DNA of 7,158 bases, taken from Thiopseudomonas sp. (lineage in GTDB: Bacteria > Pseudomonadota > Gammaproteobacteria > Pseudomonadales > Pseudomonadaceae). The notes below the pieces were generated by a model. The model made no database searches. It was not told where the DNA came from and worked only from the letters and a program-made list of their open reading frames with translations. Positions 1 through 6,898 of the stretch are shown one piece after another. The stretch's first letter is position 1; each line of letters starts with the position of its first letter. The position numbers and the translations under genes are program-made. Where the stretch lies: the NCBI GenBank assembly GCA_023228985.1, contig JALOAC010000054.1, positions 1 to 7,158 on the forward strand. The letters are read 5' to 3'.

Positions 1-2
1 GT

Positions 3-56
3 GCGCCTATTTCAGTGATACGCCAATACATAGAGCAGCAAACCCGACCCCATTAA
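3..56 (+). CDS. tnpA: C-terminal tail of an IS200/IS605-family transposase TnpA (partial, runs off left edge)
   Basis: The third + frame is open from the window edge to a TAA at 54-56 and encodes 17 residues, APISVIRQYIEQQTRPH. The hydrophobic-VIRQYIEQQ-RP ending resembles the final helix of many Y1 (HUH) transposases of the IS200/IS605 family, which cut and rejoin single-stranded DNA at hairpin-marked ends. The catalytic HUH motif and Tyr lie outside the window, so identification rests on this tail and on the two hairpins that follow at once (57-74, 87-107), which is where an IS200/IS605 end should be. In IS605-type elements tnpA often points outward toward the left end while tnpB points toward the right end, which would make this a left end read on the minus strand. 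An IS200-like element with its right end here is the alternative. Confidence 0.55.
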   Translation, partial: APISVIRQYIEQQTRPH

Positions 57-74
57 GGAAGGCTACAGCCTTCC
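57..74. repeat. Perfect 7-bp hairpin after the TnpA stop
   Basis: GGAAGGC (57-63) pairs with GCCTTCC (68-74) around the loop TACA. It begins on the base after the TnpA-like stop codon. There is no T tract, so it is more likely part of the IS end structure than an intrinsic terminator. Confidence 0.6.
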
Positions 75-86
75 AGCGCTATCCTT

Positions 87-107
87 CCCCGCACTAAAAG
101 TACGGGG
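87..107. repeat. Imperfect subterminal hairpin of the left IS200/IS605 end
   Basis: CCCCG (87-91) pairs with CGGGG (103-107). A C/A mismatch follows (92/102; a T-G wobble on the minus strand), then AC/GT pairs (93-94 with 100-101) and an A-rich loop. A stem interrupted at a fixed position is typical of IS200/IS605 end hairpins. Confidence 0.6.
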
Positions 108-108
108 C

Positions 109-1626
109 TTGTCGCGCATTTTGGTCAACGGGTTTTATGCCAGTTACAAAGTCCAACGAAACCAACTGTTCGCACAGACGCTGGACACCAATCAAGCCTA
201 TGCGCAGAAACTGGCAGCAGCCACTGACAACTTTATCCAGTCCGCACATGAGCAGCTCACCTTTGCTGCCGCTATCTTAGGCAATAGTTTTGCCGATAAA
301 GCACTTCTGCAGCGTGAGGCGGAGCGACTTCACCTGCAAACAAAGAGCTTTAACTCGGTAGCGGTAACCAATGCCCAAGGCGAAGTGCTGGCCACATCAC
401 CCAACACCTTAGGACTGGTCGGCAGCCTACTAACAGCAGGTGGGGCTCCGGAAGCTTTGCAGGCTAAGGCACCGCTAGTCAGCGCCCCATACCTGTCTGT
501 TTCGGGTAACTATTTAGTGCTTATTTCAGCCCCGATTTTTTCACCTTCTGGCGAATACCTAGGTTATATCGGCGGCAGTATTTATTTAAAGAAACGTAGC
601 ATTCTTAACGACCTGCTTGGCGAGCATTATCATAAGGATGGCTCATATATCTACGTGGTCGATAAAAACAGGCAGTTTCTTTATCACCCCGACCCTGAAC
701 GCGTTGGTCAGCACACAGATGGCAATATTGCCACGCTCAGCCTGCAAGACAATACCAGCGGCTCTGTTCACTCCAAAAACAGTCTAGGCATAGATATGCT
801 GGCTGGTTTTGCGCCCATCAAAACCACTGGCTGGCGTATTGTGGCACAGCGACCGGTCACAGCTACGCTGAACTCATTAGATGACTTGATGAAAAACGTA
901 ATTTACCGCACCCTGCCATTAGCCTTATTTACCTTTGTATGTATCTGGTTTCTAGCCAGTTTTATTTCACGCCCTTTACGCCAGCTGGCCGATACTGCCG
1001 CAAGAATTGACACGCCAGATGCTCGCACTAATTTAAGCAAAATTAAGTCTTGGTACTTTGAAGTACACGAACTCAGACAAGCCATGCTTAAAGGTCTGGG
1101 CATAGTAAACAATCAAATCAGCCAATTAAAACAAGATGCTGCAACCGATCCTTTAACCGGCGCTCTAAACCGGCGCAGCTTACAACTATTGCTTGAACAG
1201 CTCGAACAAAAAAACATTCCGTTTTCAGTGCTCGCTGTAGATATCGATCATTTTAAAAAAGTTAACGACACCTTTGGCCATGCAGCAGGTGACACCGCTT
1301 TGGTGGAACTTACGCAGATCATGCATCAGGTCTCACGCGAGCAAGATATTGTGGCGCGCACCGGTGGTGAAGAGTTTCTGCTAATACTGCCTAACACGCC
1401 ATTAAATATCGCACAAATAATCGCTGAGCGCATACGCAGCCGTGTCGAGCATTTGCACACAGAGCCCATTGGTTCGATAAACGTATCTATTGGCATAGCA
1501 AGCCAATCCTGCCACAACCAGCCCACTGAGGATGTACTCGCGCAGGCGGATCAGGCGTTATATCAAGCCAAAAACCAAGGGCGTAACCGCTGTGTTGTCT
1601 TTGTTGTCTCTGAGAGCACCGTGTAA
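109..1626 (+). CDS. dCACHE-GGDEF diguanylate cyclase, 5'-truncated at an IS end (probable pseudogene or remodelled gene)
   Basis: The 505-residue frame encodes a membrane sensor that would make cyclic-di-GMP from two GTP. Residues ~30-260 resemble a periplasmic double-CACHE ligand-binding domain. Residues ~268-289 form a membrane helix, followed by a HAMP-like linker and a GGDEF domain from ~346 (TDPLTGALNRR). Metal-binding aspartates sit in VDIDHFK (D378, D380), the active-site loop is GGEEF (419-423), and the RxxD inhibitory site REQD (410-413) is the correct five residues ahead, so the catalytic half looks intact and product-inhibited. Oddity: proteins of this type begin with a cytoplasmic stub and a first membrane helix just before the NGFYASYKVQR segment. 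Here that helix is absent, the only start is a TTG at 109 with no proper ribosome-binding site, and the upstream bases are an IS end. About 20-35 codons appear lost. Without TM1 the sensor domain should not be exported normally. It converges on the next cyclase gene with 97 bases between them and no clear terminator. Confidence 0.85.
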   Translation: MSRILVNGFYASYKVQRNQLFAQTLDTNQAYAQKLAAATDNFIQSAHEQLTFAAAILGNSFADKALLQREAERLHLQTKSFNSVAVTNAQGEVLATSPNTLGLVGSLLTAGGAPEALQAKAPLVSAPYLSVSGNYLVLISAPIFSPSGEYLGYIGGSIYLKKRSILNDLLGEHYHKDGSYIYVVDKNRQFLYHPDPERVGQHTDGNIATLSLQDNTSGSVHSKNSLGIDMLAGFAPIKTTGWRIVAQRPVTATLNSLDDLMKNVIYRTLPLALFTFVCIWFLASFISRPLRQLADTAARIDTPDARTNLSKIKSWYFEVHELRQAMLKGLGIVNNQISQLKQDAATDPLTGALNRRSLQLLLEQLEQKNIPFSVLAVDIDHFKKVNDTFGHAAGDTALVELTQIMHQVSREQDIVARTGGEEFLLILPNTPLNIAQIIAERIRSRVEHLHTEPIGSINVSIGIASQSCHNQPTEDVLAQADQALYQAKNQGRNRCVVFVVSESTV

Positions 1627-1723
1627 ACCAAACAGCGAAATAGCCACGGCAACGGCTCACTCAAAGAGATTCAATGTGCTAATCATGTAGGCTGGTAATC
1701 AACCTATATGGCATGCTGTAATG

Positions 1724-3076
1724 TCACAAAAAAGCAGCCTGTACTTGATTGCGTCCTTGCTGTTTTGCTTGATACAGCAGCGTATCAGCTTGGGCGAATA
1801 CTCTTTGCAAGCTCAGCCCTGAGCTGGCTGGAAACTCAACTACCCCAGCACTGATTGTCACCTGCAGAGCTTTCATTTGTTTGCAAAATTCTGCTTGCTC
1901 TACAGCTTGGCGGATTCGCTCGGCAAACTGTTGCATTCCTTGTGCGGGATTTGGCTCCAGCATACCGAAAATAACAAATTCTTCGCCGCCCCAACGAAAG
2001 ACCATATCGGTCATGCGTGCATGTTGCTCTAGCAGCCTAGCAAACTCTACCAACACCATATCGCCAACAAAATGACCATACTTGTCGTTAATCTGCTTAA
2101 AGTGGTCAATGTCTATCAGAATAAGCCCCAGCGTTTGCCCCAACCTTTGTGCCAAAGCACGCTCGCGACTAAACTTCGCCTCTAGCGTGGTTCTATTGAG
2201 TAAGCGCGTCAACTGATCATGAGTCGCCATTTGGGCAATATGCTTTTCCAAACACTCAAGCAACAAGCGGCCAAGCTCTTCACTGGTCTGCTCAAACTCT
2301 TGTAAATATAGGCTGACTTGCTCAGGGCGATGCTCAGCTGCCTGATGGACAATAATAGTGCTGATTTCATGGGCACGTTCATGCAACGCATCAAACGTTT
2401 TACGTTCCACTGAGCGGTAGTTATCTTCTTTCAACCAGCGGGTCAGATGGCAGCTTTCAATAGGCAATGGCTCGACTACAGTATCCAAACTTTGCCCTAA
2501 AGCTAATGCAAATACCTGATATTTCCAGTTCTGATGCTTTACATAGGCTTTTACCAAGTCGCTCGGTAAGTTGCTTGATAAGATAGAAAACACCTGATTA
2601 ATACGCTGACTTTCGTATTCGGCGGCTTGTTTTATGTGCACCATTTTGAACAGCAAAGTACGCACTTCAACGGACAAACTAATACATAAATCAACCACTT
2701 GGTTTAACAAGTAAGCCAAGCGGCTATAACCAAAGGAATTGCCGTAGCTGGTAACCAGTTGGCGAACCTTGTTATACAGCAACACAGCATCGGTATCGCC
2801 AAGACCTAACTGATACCAATTAAGTGTCTGACGATACACCACGGTATAGAGGTTTTCTTGGTACTCACCGCCGATTACAGCCTCATAAAACCCATCAAGC
2901 AAAAGCCCATGGCCGGGAAGCAAATACTCACTACAGTGTTTTTTGCCCCAACGCTGTATTTGCTGATAAAAGTTATTACTCTGGCTGAGTAGCTGTTTGG
3001 AGTAGCTTTGAATTTCAAGCTCATACTCAGGCTTTAATTCAAGCGAACTTTTAAGTTTTTCAATTTTATTTAGCAT
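1724..3076 (-). CDS. Diguanylate cyclase with globin-like N-terminus and CZB zinc-binding domain
   Basis: A 450-residue soluble GGDEF protein with no signal peptide or membrane helix. The C-terminal catalytic domain starts at ~285 (THDQLTRLLNR), has IDIDHFKQIND, an active-site GGEEF (363-367) and an intact RxxD I-site (RMTD, 354-357), so it should make c-di-GMP and be feedback inhibited. The middle region (~175-280) matches the CZB pattern: H181-x2-W184, C209 with W214 five residues on, then H232 and H236. Spacing (28, 23, 4) is close to the zinc ligands of E. coli DgcZ (H22, C52, H79, H83), so zinc sensing is likely. Residues 1-~155 are helical and align by eye with the globin domain of E. 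coli DosC, but the haem-ligating His position appears to be Trp (W87, in LNWYQLGLG). The start ATG at 3076 is preceded by GGGAAGG. It lies 114 bases downstream of ung on the same strand and probably has its own promoter. GGDEF is certain, CZB is strong, and the globin fold is an inference. Confidence 0.93.
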   Translation of the reverse strand: MLNKIEKLKSSLELKPEYELEIQSYSKQLLSQSNNFYQQIQRWGKKHCSEYLLPGHGLLLDGFYEAVIGGEYQENLYTVVYRQTLNWYQLGLGDTDAVLLYNKVRQLVTSYGNSFGYSRLAYLLNQVVDLCISLSVEVRTLLFKMVHIKQAAEYESQRINQVFSILSSNLPSDLVKAYVKHQNWKYQVFALALGQSLDTVVEPLPIESCHLTRWLKEDNYRSVERKTFDALHERAHEISTIIVHQAAEHRPEQVSLYLQEFEQTSEELGRLLLECLEKHIAQMATHDQLTRLLNRTTLEAKFSRERALAQRLGQTLGLILIDIDHFKQINDKYGHFVGDMVLVEFARLLEQHARMTDMVFRWGGEEFVIFGMLEPNPAQGMQQFAERIRQAVEQAEFCKQMKALQVTISAGVVEFPASSGLSLQRVFAQADTLLYQAKQQGRNQVQAAFL

Positions 3077-3120
3077 TGCCTTCCCAGCTAAATATTAACG
3101 AGCATAAATCATTAGCGTGC

Positions 3121-3150
3121 TATTAAAGCGCCACATCCTAGCCTTTAATA
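3121..3150. promoter_or_regulatory. 8-bp inverted repeat upstream of the CZB cyclase (candidate operator)
   Basis: TATTAAAG (3121-3128) and CTTTAATA (3143-3150) are perfect inverted arms separated by 14 bases, centred about 60 bases upstream of the cyclase start. Their AT-rich arms lie in the only intergenic space where a promoter for that gene could sit. The arrangement fits a dimeric regulator site, but the regulator is unknown. A long loop and no T tract argue against a terminator for ung. Confidence 0.35.
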
Positions 3151-3190
3151 TTTATAAAATCTCTAACAGGTGCACAGTTCTACAACCACT

Positions 3191-3871
3191 TTAAAGCTGC
3201 CAATTAATTGGGGCTTGCCTCGTCTGCAGCAAAAACTTGTTGCACTTACTAAAGTGGCCATTACCCAAAAAACCACGGTAAGCCGATAAGGGCGATGGAT
3301 GTGCTGAAGTTAACAATAGATGTTTTCGCGTATCGAGCAAATCCGCCTTGCTGCGCGCATGCGCACCCCAGAGCATAAACACAACATGTTCGCGCTGCTG
3401 GTTTACCAACTCAATAATACGATCAGTAAATCGCTGCCAGCCCTGTTTAGCGTGCGAACCAGCCTTGGCTTGCTCAACGGTAAGAGACGTATTTAACAGC
3501 AACACCCCCTGCCGCGCCCAATGCTCTAAACAGCCATGTTCAGCGATGGGAATATTAAGATCGCGCTGCAACTCTTTATAAATATTCTGCAGCGATGGCG
3601 GAATAGCTACGCCTTGAGGCACTGAAAAACTTAATCCATGTGCCTGGCCTGGCCCGTGATAAGGGTCTTGCCCCAAAATAACCACCTTCACTGCAGTTAA
3701 AGGCGTTAAATTCAGCGCGTTAAAGATTAAAGGGCTGGGTGGAAAAACTTCTTTTCCCTGTTTTTTTTCTTCACGCAAAAAGCTGCTCAGTGAACGCATA
3801 TAAGGCTGTTCAAACTCGTCCTGCAGTACAGCCTTCCAGCTTGACTCAAGCTGCACTTCTCGTTTTGACAC
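3191..3871 (-). CDS. ung: Uracil-DNA glycosylase, family 1
   Basis: Ung excises uracil from DNA (from cytosine deamination or dUMP incorporation) to leave an abasic site for base-excision repair, acting in the cytoplasm. With the start chosen here it is 226 residues, near the 229 of E. coli Ung. Signatures are complete: the water-activating loop GQDPYH (67-72, catalytic D69), uracil pocket residues around GLSFSV, VLLLNTSLTVE, and the minor-groove loop HPSPLSAYRGF (H191). The start is the GTG at 3871, since a strong GGAGG (3880-3876) lies just before it and family alignment begins near KREVQLESSW. The frame stays open to an ATG at 3883 and a GTG at 3886, which would place the Shine-Dalgarno inside the gene, so 3883 is the main alternative. 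It is divergent from the substrate-binding protein gene. The sequence shows no truncation. Confidence 0.96.
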   Translation of the reverse strand: MSKREVQLESSWKAVLQDEFEQPYMRSLSSFLREEKKQGKEVFPPSPLIFNALNLTPLTAVKVVILGQDPYHGPGQAHGLSFSVPQGVAIPPSLQNIYKELQRDLNIPIAEHGCLEHWARQGVLLLNTSLTVEQAKAGSHAKQGWQRFTDRIIELVNQQREHVVFMLWGAHARSKADLLDTRKHLLLTSAHPSPLSAYRGFLGNGHFSKCNKFLLQTRQAPINWQL

Positions 3872-3914
3872 AAAACCTCCCATCACTAGCTGTTTTATTT
3901 TGCTTTGCAGCTTT

Positions 3915-3920
3915 ATTATA
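3915..3920 (-). promoter_or_regulatory. Candidate -10 element for ung
   Basis: On the minus strand this reads TATAAT, a perfect sigma-70 -10 box, 32-44 bases ahead of the possible ung starts. No good -35 is found at 16-18 bases upstream, so the promoter would be weak or activator-dependent. The overlapping + strand TATTAT (3914-3919) could serve the divergent substrate-binding protein gene. Confidence 0.4.
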
Positions 3921-4022
3921 CCTAGAGTTAAAACATAAACAGCTTTCGACTAACGGAGACTTCCCAGCAACCTACAAAAACAGCAAAGTCGATGCGAAAT
4001 TCTGTTTCATTGCAGATTAAAT

Positions 4023-4028
4023 AAGGAG
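4023..4028 (+). promoter_or_regulatory. Ribosome-binding site for the substrate-binding protein
   Basis: AAGGAG at 4023-4028 is a near-perfect Shine-Dalgarno. It is 10 bases before the ATG at 4039 and 7 before an in-frame TTG at 4036. It confirms initiation here and rules out the later ATG at 4045 as the main start. Confidence 0.75.
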
Positions 4029-4038
4029 ATTTCAATTG

Positions 4039-5283
4039 ATGCGTATGATTTTAGCTTTAGCTCTTTGGCTGGGCGTTAGTATCACTGCGATGGCAGCAGA
4101 GCCTATTATTATCGGTCTTAATTTTCCACGTACAGGGCACTATAAAGAAGAGGGTCTGGCACAAATGCGTGGCGCACTACTGGCGATTGACGAAATCAAT
4201 GCCAAAGGTGGATTGCTAGGCCGTCCTATCCAGTTAATCACACGTGATACCGCATCCCGACCAGTGAAGGCTGCACGCAACGTTGACAGCATGATTAGTG
4301 AGGGTGCTGTCATGCTATTTGGTAGCGTTTCCAGCGCTGTAGCGGTAGCTGCTGCGGAGCGTGCACGGCAAAACAAAACCATTTATTTTTCAACCATTGG
4401 CTATGCTAACGATGTCACTACCGAAAAAGGTCACCGTTACATTTTCAGAGAAAGCACCAGTGCCACTATGTCGGCTCGTGCGTTAGGTGAGTACTTAACA
4501 CAGAATTTTCCCAATAAAAAATATTTTTATATCACCGCTGACTATAGCTGGGGGCACAGCTCGGAAGAGTCATTACGTAAAAACACCAATACACAAGACA
4601 CCAATAAGCATCAGGGCGTATTAGTACCCTTCCCTACGGCCAAGCAGTCTGATTACAGTAGCGCATTGAAAAAAGCAGATGAAAGCAATGCCGAGGTAAT
4701 AGTATTAGCTCTGTATGGCCATGACCTGGTACGCGCTATGCGTACAGCAGACACTATGGGACTTAACCGCAAAACCCAAATTGTCGCCCCCAACCTAACC
4801 CAAACCGTTATTGAGCAAACAGGCCCAAGCCTTATGGTTGGTGTACTGGGTACCGAGCATTGGTTTTGGCGTGTACCGGAGGTTGAAAAATCAGGCGCTG
4901 GTTTAATGTTCATCAAAAACTTTAACGACCGGTATAACCTTTATCCTGCCAGCTCTGCCGCATCAGCTTACACCGTTATATACCAATGGGCTGACGCCGT
5001 GAATCGTAGCAAAAGCTTTGACAGCGCCAGCGTCATTAAAGCGCTGGAAAATCACGAATACCAATTATTAAAAGACAAAGCACAGTGGCGTGGTTTCGAT
5101 CATCAAAACGTGCAAACCGTCTATGTGGTGCGGGTCAATGATCGTGAAACCGTTGTCAAACATCCATCGCGTCAAGACTACTTAGAGATCGTACACAGCC
5201 TGAGTGGCGATAAGGCAGCAATCAGCCATGACGACTGGAAAGAGCTACGCAAAGCAGCTAAACAGCCTGATACACTGCGCTAA
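4039..5283 (+). CDS. Periplasmic substrate-binding protein, branched-chain amino acid/amide (Leu/Ile/Val-binding) family
   Basis: A 414-residue type I periplasmic binding protein (Peripla_BP_6 class). It starts with a clear Sec signal peptide: positive MRM, a hydrophobic stretch, and an AMA-type cleavage site near residues 17-19, with no lipobox Cys. The mature part opens with PIIIGLNFPRTGHYKEEG and the family motif AIDEINAKGGLLGRPI (49-64), then alternating Rossmann-like strands such as MLFGSVSSAVA, YFYITADYSWG and VIVLALYGHD. Family members bind amino acids, amides, urea or aromatic acids in a two-lobe cleft. The ligand cannot be read from sequence. Usually such genes sit with livHMGF-type permease and ATPase genes; none is here. 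It could deliver to a transporter encoded elsewhere or act as a ligand presenter to a membrane sensor. It is monocistronic, ending at a strong terminator. A TTG at 4036 is an alternative start one codon upstream. Confidence 0.88.
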   Translation: MRMILALALWLGVSITAMAAEPIIIGLNFPRTGHYKEEGLAQMRGALLAIDEINAKGGLLGRPIQLITRDTASRPVKAARNVDSMISEGAVMLFGSVSSAVAVAAAERARQNKTIYFSTIGYANDVTTEKGHRYIFRESTSATMSARALGEYLTQNFPNKKYFYITADYSWGHSSEESLRKNTNTQDTNKHQGVLVPFPTAKQSDYSSALKKADESNAEVIVLALYGHDLVRAMRTADTMGLNRKTQIVAPNLTQTVIEQTGPSLMVGVLGTEHWFWRVPEVEKSGAGLMFIKNFNDRYNLYPASSAASAYTVIYQWADAVNRSKSFDSASVIKALENHEYQLLKDKAQWRGFDHQNVQTVYVVRVNDRETVVKHPSRQDYLEIVHSLSGDKAAISHDDWKELRKAAKQPDTLR

Positions 5284-5296
5284 CCCGCGGCAATGC

Positions 5297-5339
5297 ATGC
5301 ATAAAAAAGGTTGGCACATGGCCAACCTTTTTTATGCAT
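5297..5339. terminator. Bidirectional intrinsic terminator between the substrate-binding protein gene and fleQ
   Basis: Two perfect 19-base arms (5297-5315 and 5321-5339) flank the loop ACATG. The GC core GGTTGGC/GCCAACC is bordered by six A on one side and six T on the other, so RNA from either strand forms a stem followed by a U tract. It lies 14 bases after the + strand stop and 19 bases after the fleQ stop, and serves both convergent genes. Confidence 0.92.
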
Positions 5340-5357
5340 CACTTAATTATTATGTGA

Positions 5358-6818
5358 TTAACGATTCATATCATATTTGCGCATTTTTTCCACCAGAGTC
5401 GTGCGACGAATATTGAGTCGTTCCGCAGCATGAGCCACAACCCCATCCGTATCATCAAGTGCCTGCTGAATTAAAGCGCGCTCAATGTCTGCCAAGTGCT
5501 CACGCAAATCCAATCCTTCAGCGGGCAACACATTTCCCATCGGCGCAATAGGCTCTGGCTCTTCAAGCAGCGGCGCCTGCAAAGCAGCGCGCTCGCTTAA
5601 TTCGTCCCGCAGCTCTCTAATTCCGTCATCTTCTTCCAGATAACGAAACTTCTTGGGCAGCTCATTCACACCAATAACACCATGGGGATACATAATCGCC
5701 ATGCGCTCTACCAAGTTGGCTAGCTCTCGCACGTTACCGGACCAATCATGTTCACATAAAGACATAATGGCGGCTGAGTTAAACCGAATAGAACCACGCT
5801 TTTCGTTCTCCATACGCATGACCAGCTCGTTAATAAGCAGTGGTATATCTTCCGAACGCTCACGTAATGGAGGCATTTCGATAGGAAACACATTTAAACG
5901 ATAAAATAGGTCTTCACGAAAGTCTCCGGCTTCAATCATTTTCTCCAGATCTTTATGTGTGGCTGCAACGATACGTACATCTGCCGTTTGCGTTTTGGTA
6001 CTGCCTACCCGCTCAAAAACCCGCTCCTGTAAAACCCTAAGCAACTTAACTTGCATAGGCAGCGGCATGTCGCCCACTTCATCTAAAAATAACGTACCGC
6101 CTTTAGCCATTTCAAAACGCCCCGCTCGGGTGCTTATCGCCCCCGTAAACGCGCCTTTTTCATGACCAAAAAGCTCACTCTCCAACAACTCAGCTGGAAT
6201 AGCACCACAGTTAACCGGCACAAACGGCCCGTCTTTACGCGAGGAGCTGTAATGCAGGTTACGTGCGACAACCTCCTTACCTGTGCCTGACTCGCCCAGA
6301 ATCAACACGTTAGCCTCGGTGTCTGCCACCTGCTGCATCATCTGTCTAACTTTTTGCACACAGCGACTTGTTCCCACTAGACTGCGGAACAAATGAATTT
6401 CACGCTGAGCGCGCCGTTCATCTACCTCGTCATAAGCCTCTCGATAGACTTGGGCTCGATGCAAACAGTCCAGCAGCCTGTTATAGGTTGGCCGCGCAGC
6501 CAATGAGCTCAATACTCTGTGGCGATACTCAGTGGGCCAATCAGTCGGCATTTCACCAAAAACAACCACTGGCAAAAACTCATCCCACTGACTTAACTCT
6601 TTAACTAGCGTCAAAGTTTCCGCACTGTTTTGGCCGGTAATAAACGCACAAAGGATTTCACGAGGACTGGATAATTTACTTACTGCATCGCGCCACTGGC
6701 TGCTGTCCGCCGCAATAAATTCTTCATCCATAAAGTTAAAAATGTAAGCAATATCTTTACGCTGTTGTGGATCATCATCAATCAGCAGAAGCTTTGTTTC
6801 ACGATGCATACTGGCCAT
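5358..6818 (-). CDS. fleQ: FleQ, sigma-54 enhancer-binding master regulator of flagella and c-di-GMP-responsive matrix genes
   Basis: 486 residues, against 490 in P. aeruginosa. FleQ drives RpoN-dependent flagellar genes and represses or activates exopolysaccharide genes according to c-di-GMP. N-terminal FleQ/receiver-like domain ~8-125: the acidic IDDDP is present, but there is no phosphorylatable Asp in the CAFITG strand. AAA+ domain ~145-385: Walker A GESGTGKE (175-182), sigma-54 contact loop GAFTGA (222-227), Walker B GTLFLDE (241-247). A Fis-type HTH is at ~462-484 (AAERLNIRRTTLVEKMRKY). Residues for c-di-GMP binding in P. aeruginosa FleQ are preserved: LFRSLVGTS (143-151, R145), R186/N187, E331 and R335. 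The protein stops right after the HTH, lacking the short acidic tail of the P. aeruginosa protein. No clear Shine-Dalgarno precedes the 6818 ATG; an ATG at 6809 (MHRETKLLLID) matches the family start better. The usual neighbours (fliDST upstream, fleSR downstream) are absent: the gene is followed by a terminator and a convergent unrelated gene, and preceded by an IS end. Confidence 0.97.
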   Translation of the reverse strand: MASMHRETKLLLIDDDPQQRKDIAYIFNFMDEEFIAADSSQWRDAVSKLSSPREILCAFITGQNSAETLTLVKELSQWDEFLPVVVFGEMPTDWPTEYRHRVLSSLAARPTYNRLLDCLHRAQVYREAYDEVDERRAQREIHLFRSLVGTSRCVQKVRQMMQQVADTEANVLILGESGTGKEVVARNLHYSSSRKDGPFVPVNCGAIPAELLESELFGHEKGAFTGAISTRAGRFEMAKGGTLFLDEVGDMPLPMQVKLLRVLQERVFERVGSTKTQTADVRIVAATHKDLEKMIEAGDFREDLFYRLNVFPIEMPPLRERSEDIPLLINELVMRMENEKRGSIRFNSAAIMSLCEHDWSGNVRELANLVERMAIMYPHGVIGVNELPKKFRYLEEDDGIRELRDELSERAALQAPLLEEPEPIAPMGNVLPAEGLDLREHLADIERALIQQALDDTDGVVAHAAERLNIRRTTLVEKMRKYDMNR

Positions 6819-6839
6819 TCACAGTCAGTTTAAGTAAAT

Positions 6840-6857
6840 ACCGTAATTAACTACGGT
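6840..6857. promoter_or_regulatory. 18-bp near-perfect palindrome in the fleQ leader (candidate operator)
   Basis: ACCGTA (6840-6845) and TACGGT (6852-6857) flank a near-symmetric A-TTAA-C centre. It lies just downstream of the predicted fleQ transcription start and 22 bases before the 6818 ATG, where a bound repressor would block transcription or a hairpin would affect translation. No known consensus is claimed. Confidence 0.45.
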
Positions 6858-6869
6858 GGCGTTTGATAC

Positions 6870-6898
6870 AGTAAAGTCAATTTACTCGGGAATGTCAA
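6870..6898 (-). promoter_or_regulatory. Candidate sigma-70 promoter of fleQ
   Basis: On the minus strand TTGACA (6898-6893), a perfect -35, is 17 bases from TTTACT (6875-6870), a 4/6 match to the -10. Transcription would begin near 6863, giving a leader of about 45 bases. Non-sigma-54 transcription of fleQ is expected, since FleQ sits above RpoN targets in the hierarchy. Confidence 0.5.

Larger units (their letters stand above)
1..115. mobile_element. End of an IS200/IS605-family insertion sequence (left window edge)
   Basis: This stretch combines the tail of a TnpA-like ORF, a short perfect hairpin (57-74) and a GC-rich imperfect hairpin (87-107) within about 10-20 bases of a sudden switch into diguanylate cyclase coding sequence. 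Subterminal imperfect hairpins are the recognition signals of IS200/IS605 TnpA, and these elements make no target duplications and have no terminal inverted repeats, so the exact tip cannot be read from the sequence. The junction most likely lies between about 108 and 125. The hairpin has the same build as the one beside tnpB at 7044-7063, suggesting related elements. Confidence 0.6.

Noticed and set aside
2..31. A minus-strand ATG frame at 31 running off the left edge
   Set aside because: Only ten codons with no ribosome-binding site. The + strand TnpA-like tail explains the same bases better.
57..107. CRISPR or repeat array suggested by consecutive hairpins at the left edge
   Set aside because: The two hairpins differ in sequence and are not repeated. 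Their place after a TnpA-like tail fits an IS end.
109..1626. GGDEF domain degenerate or acting only as a receptor
   Set aside because: GGEEF, the metal-binding aspartates and the RxxD motif are all intact. The defect is in the N-terminus, not the catalytic domain.
1627..1723. Possible terminator between the convergent cyclases
   Set aside because: Only weak stems (AGCC/GGCT, TAGG/CCTA) and no T tract in either direction. Nothing there supports a confident call.
3739..4020. A 93-codon + strand frame crossing the ung start and the intergenic region
   Set aside because: Most of it is antisense to the conserved ung coding sequence. It lacks a ribosome-binding site and resembles no known protein, and the real + strand gene starts at 4039 behind AAGGAG.
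5204..5416. A 70-codon + strand frame over the terminator between the binding-protein gene and fleQ
   Set aside because: It overlaps the ends of both genes and runs through the 19-bp terminator stem. Its composition looks random.
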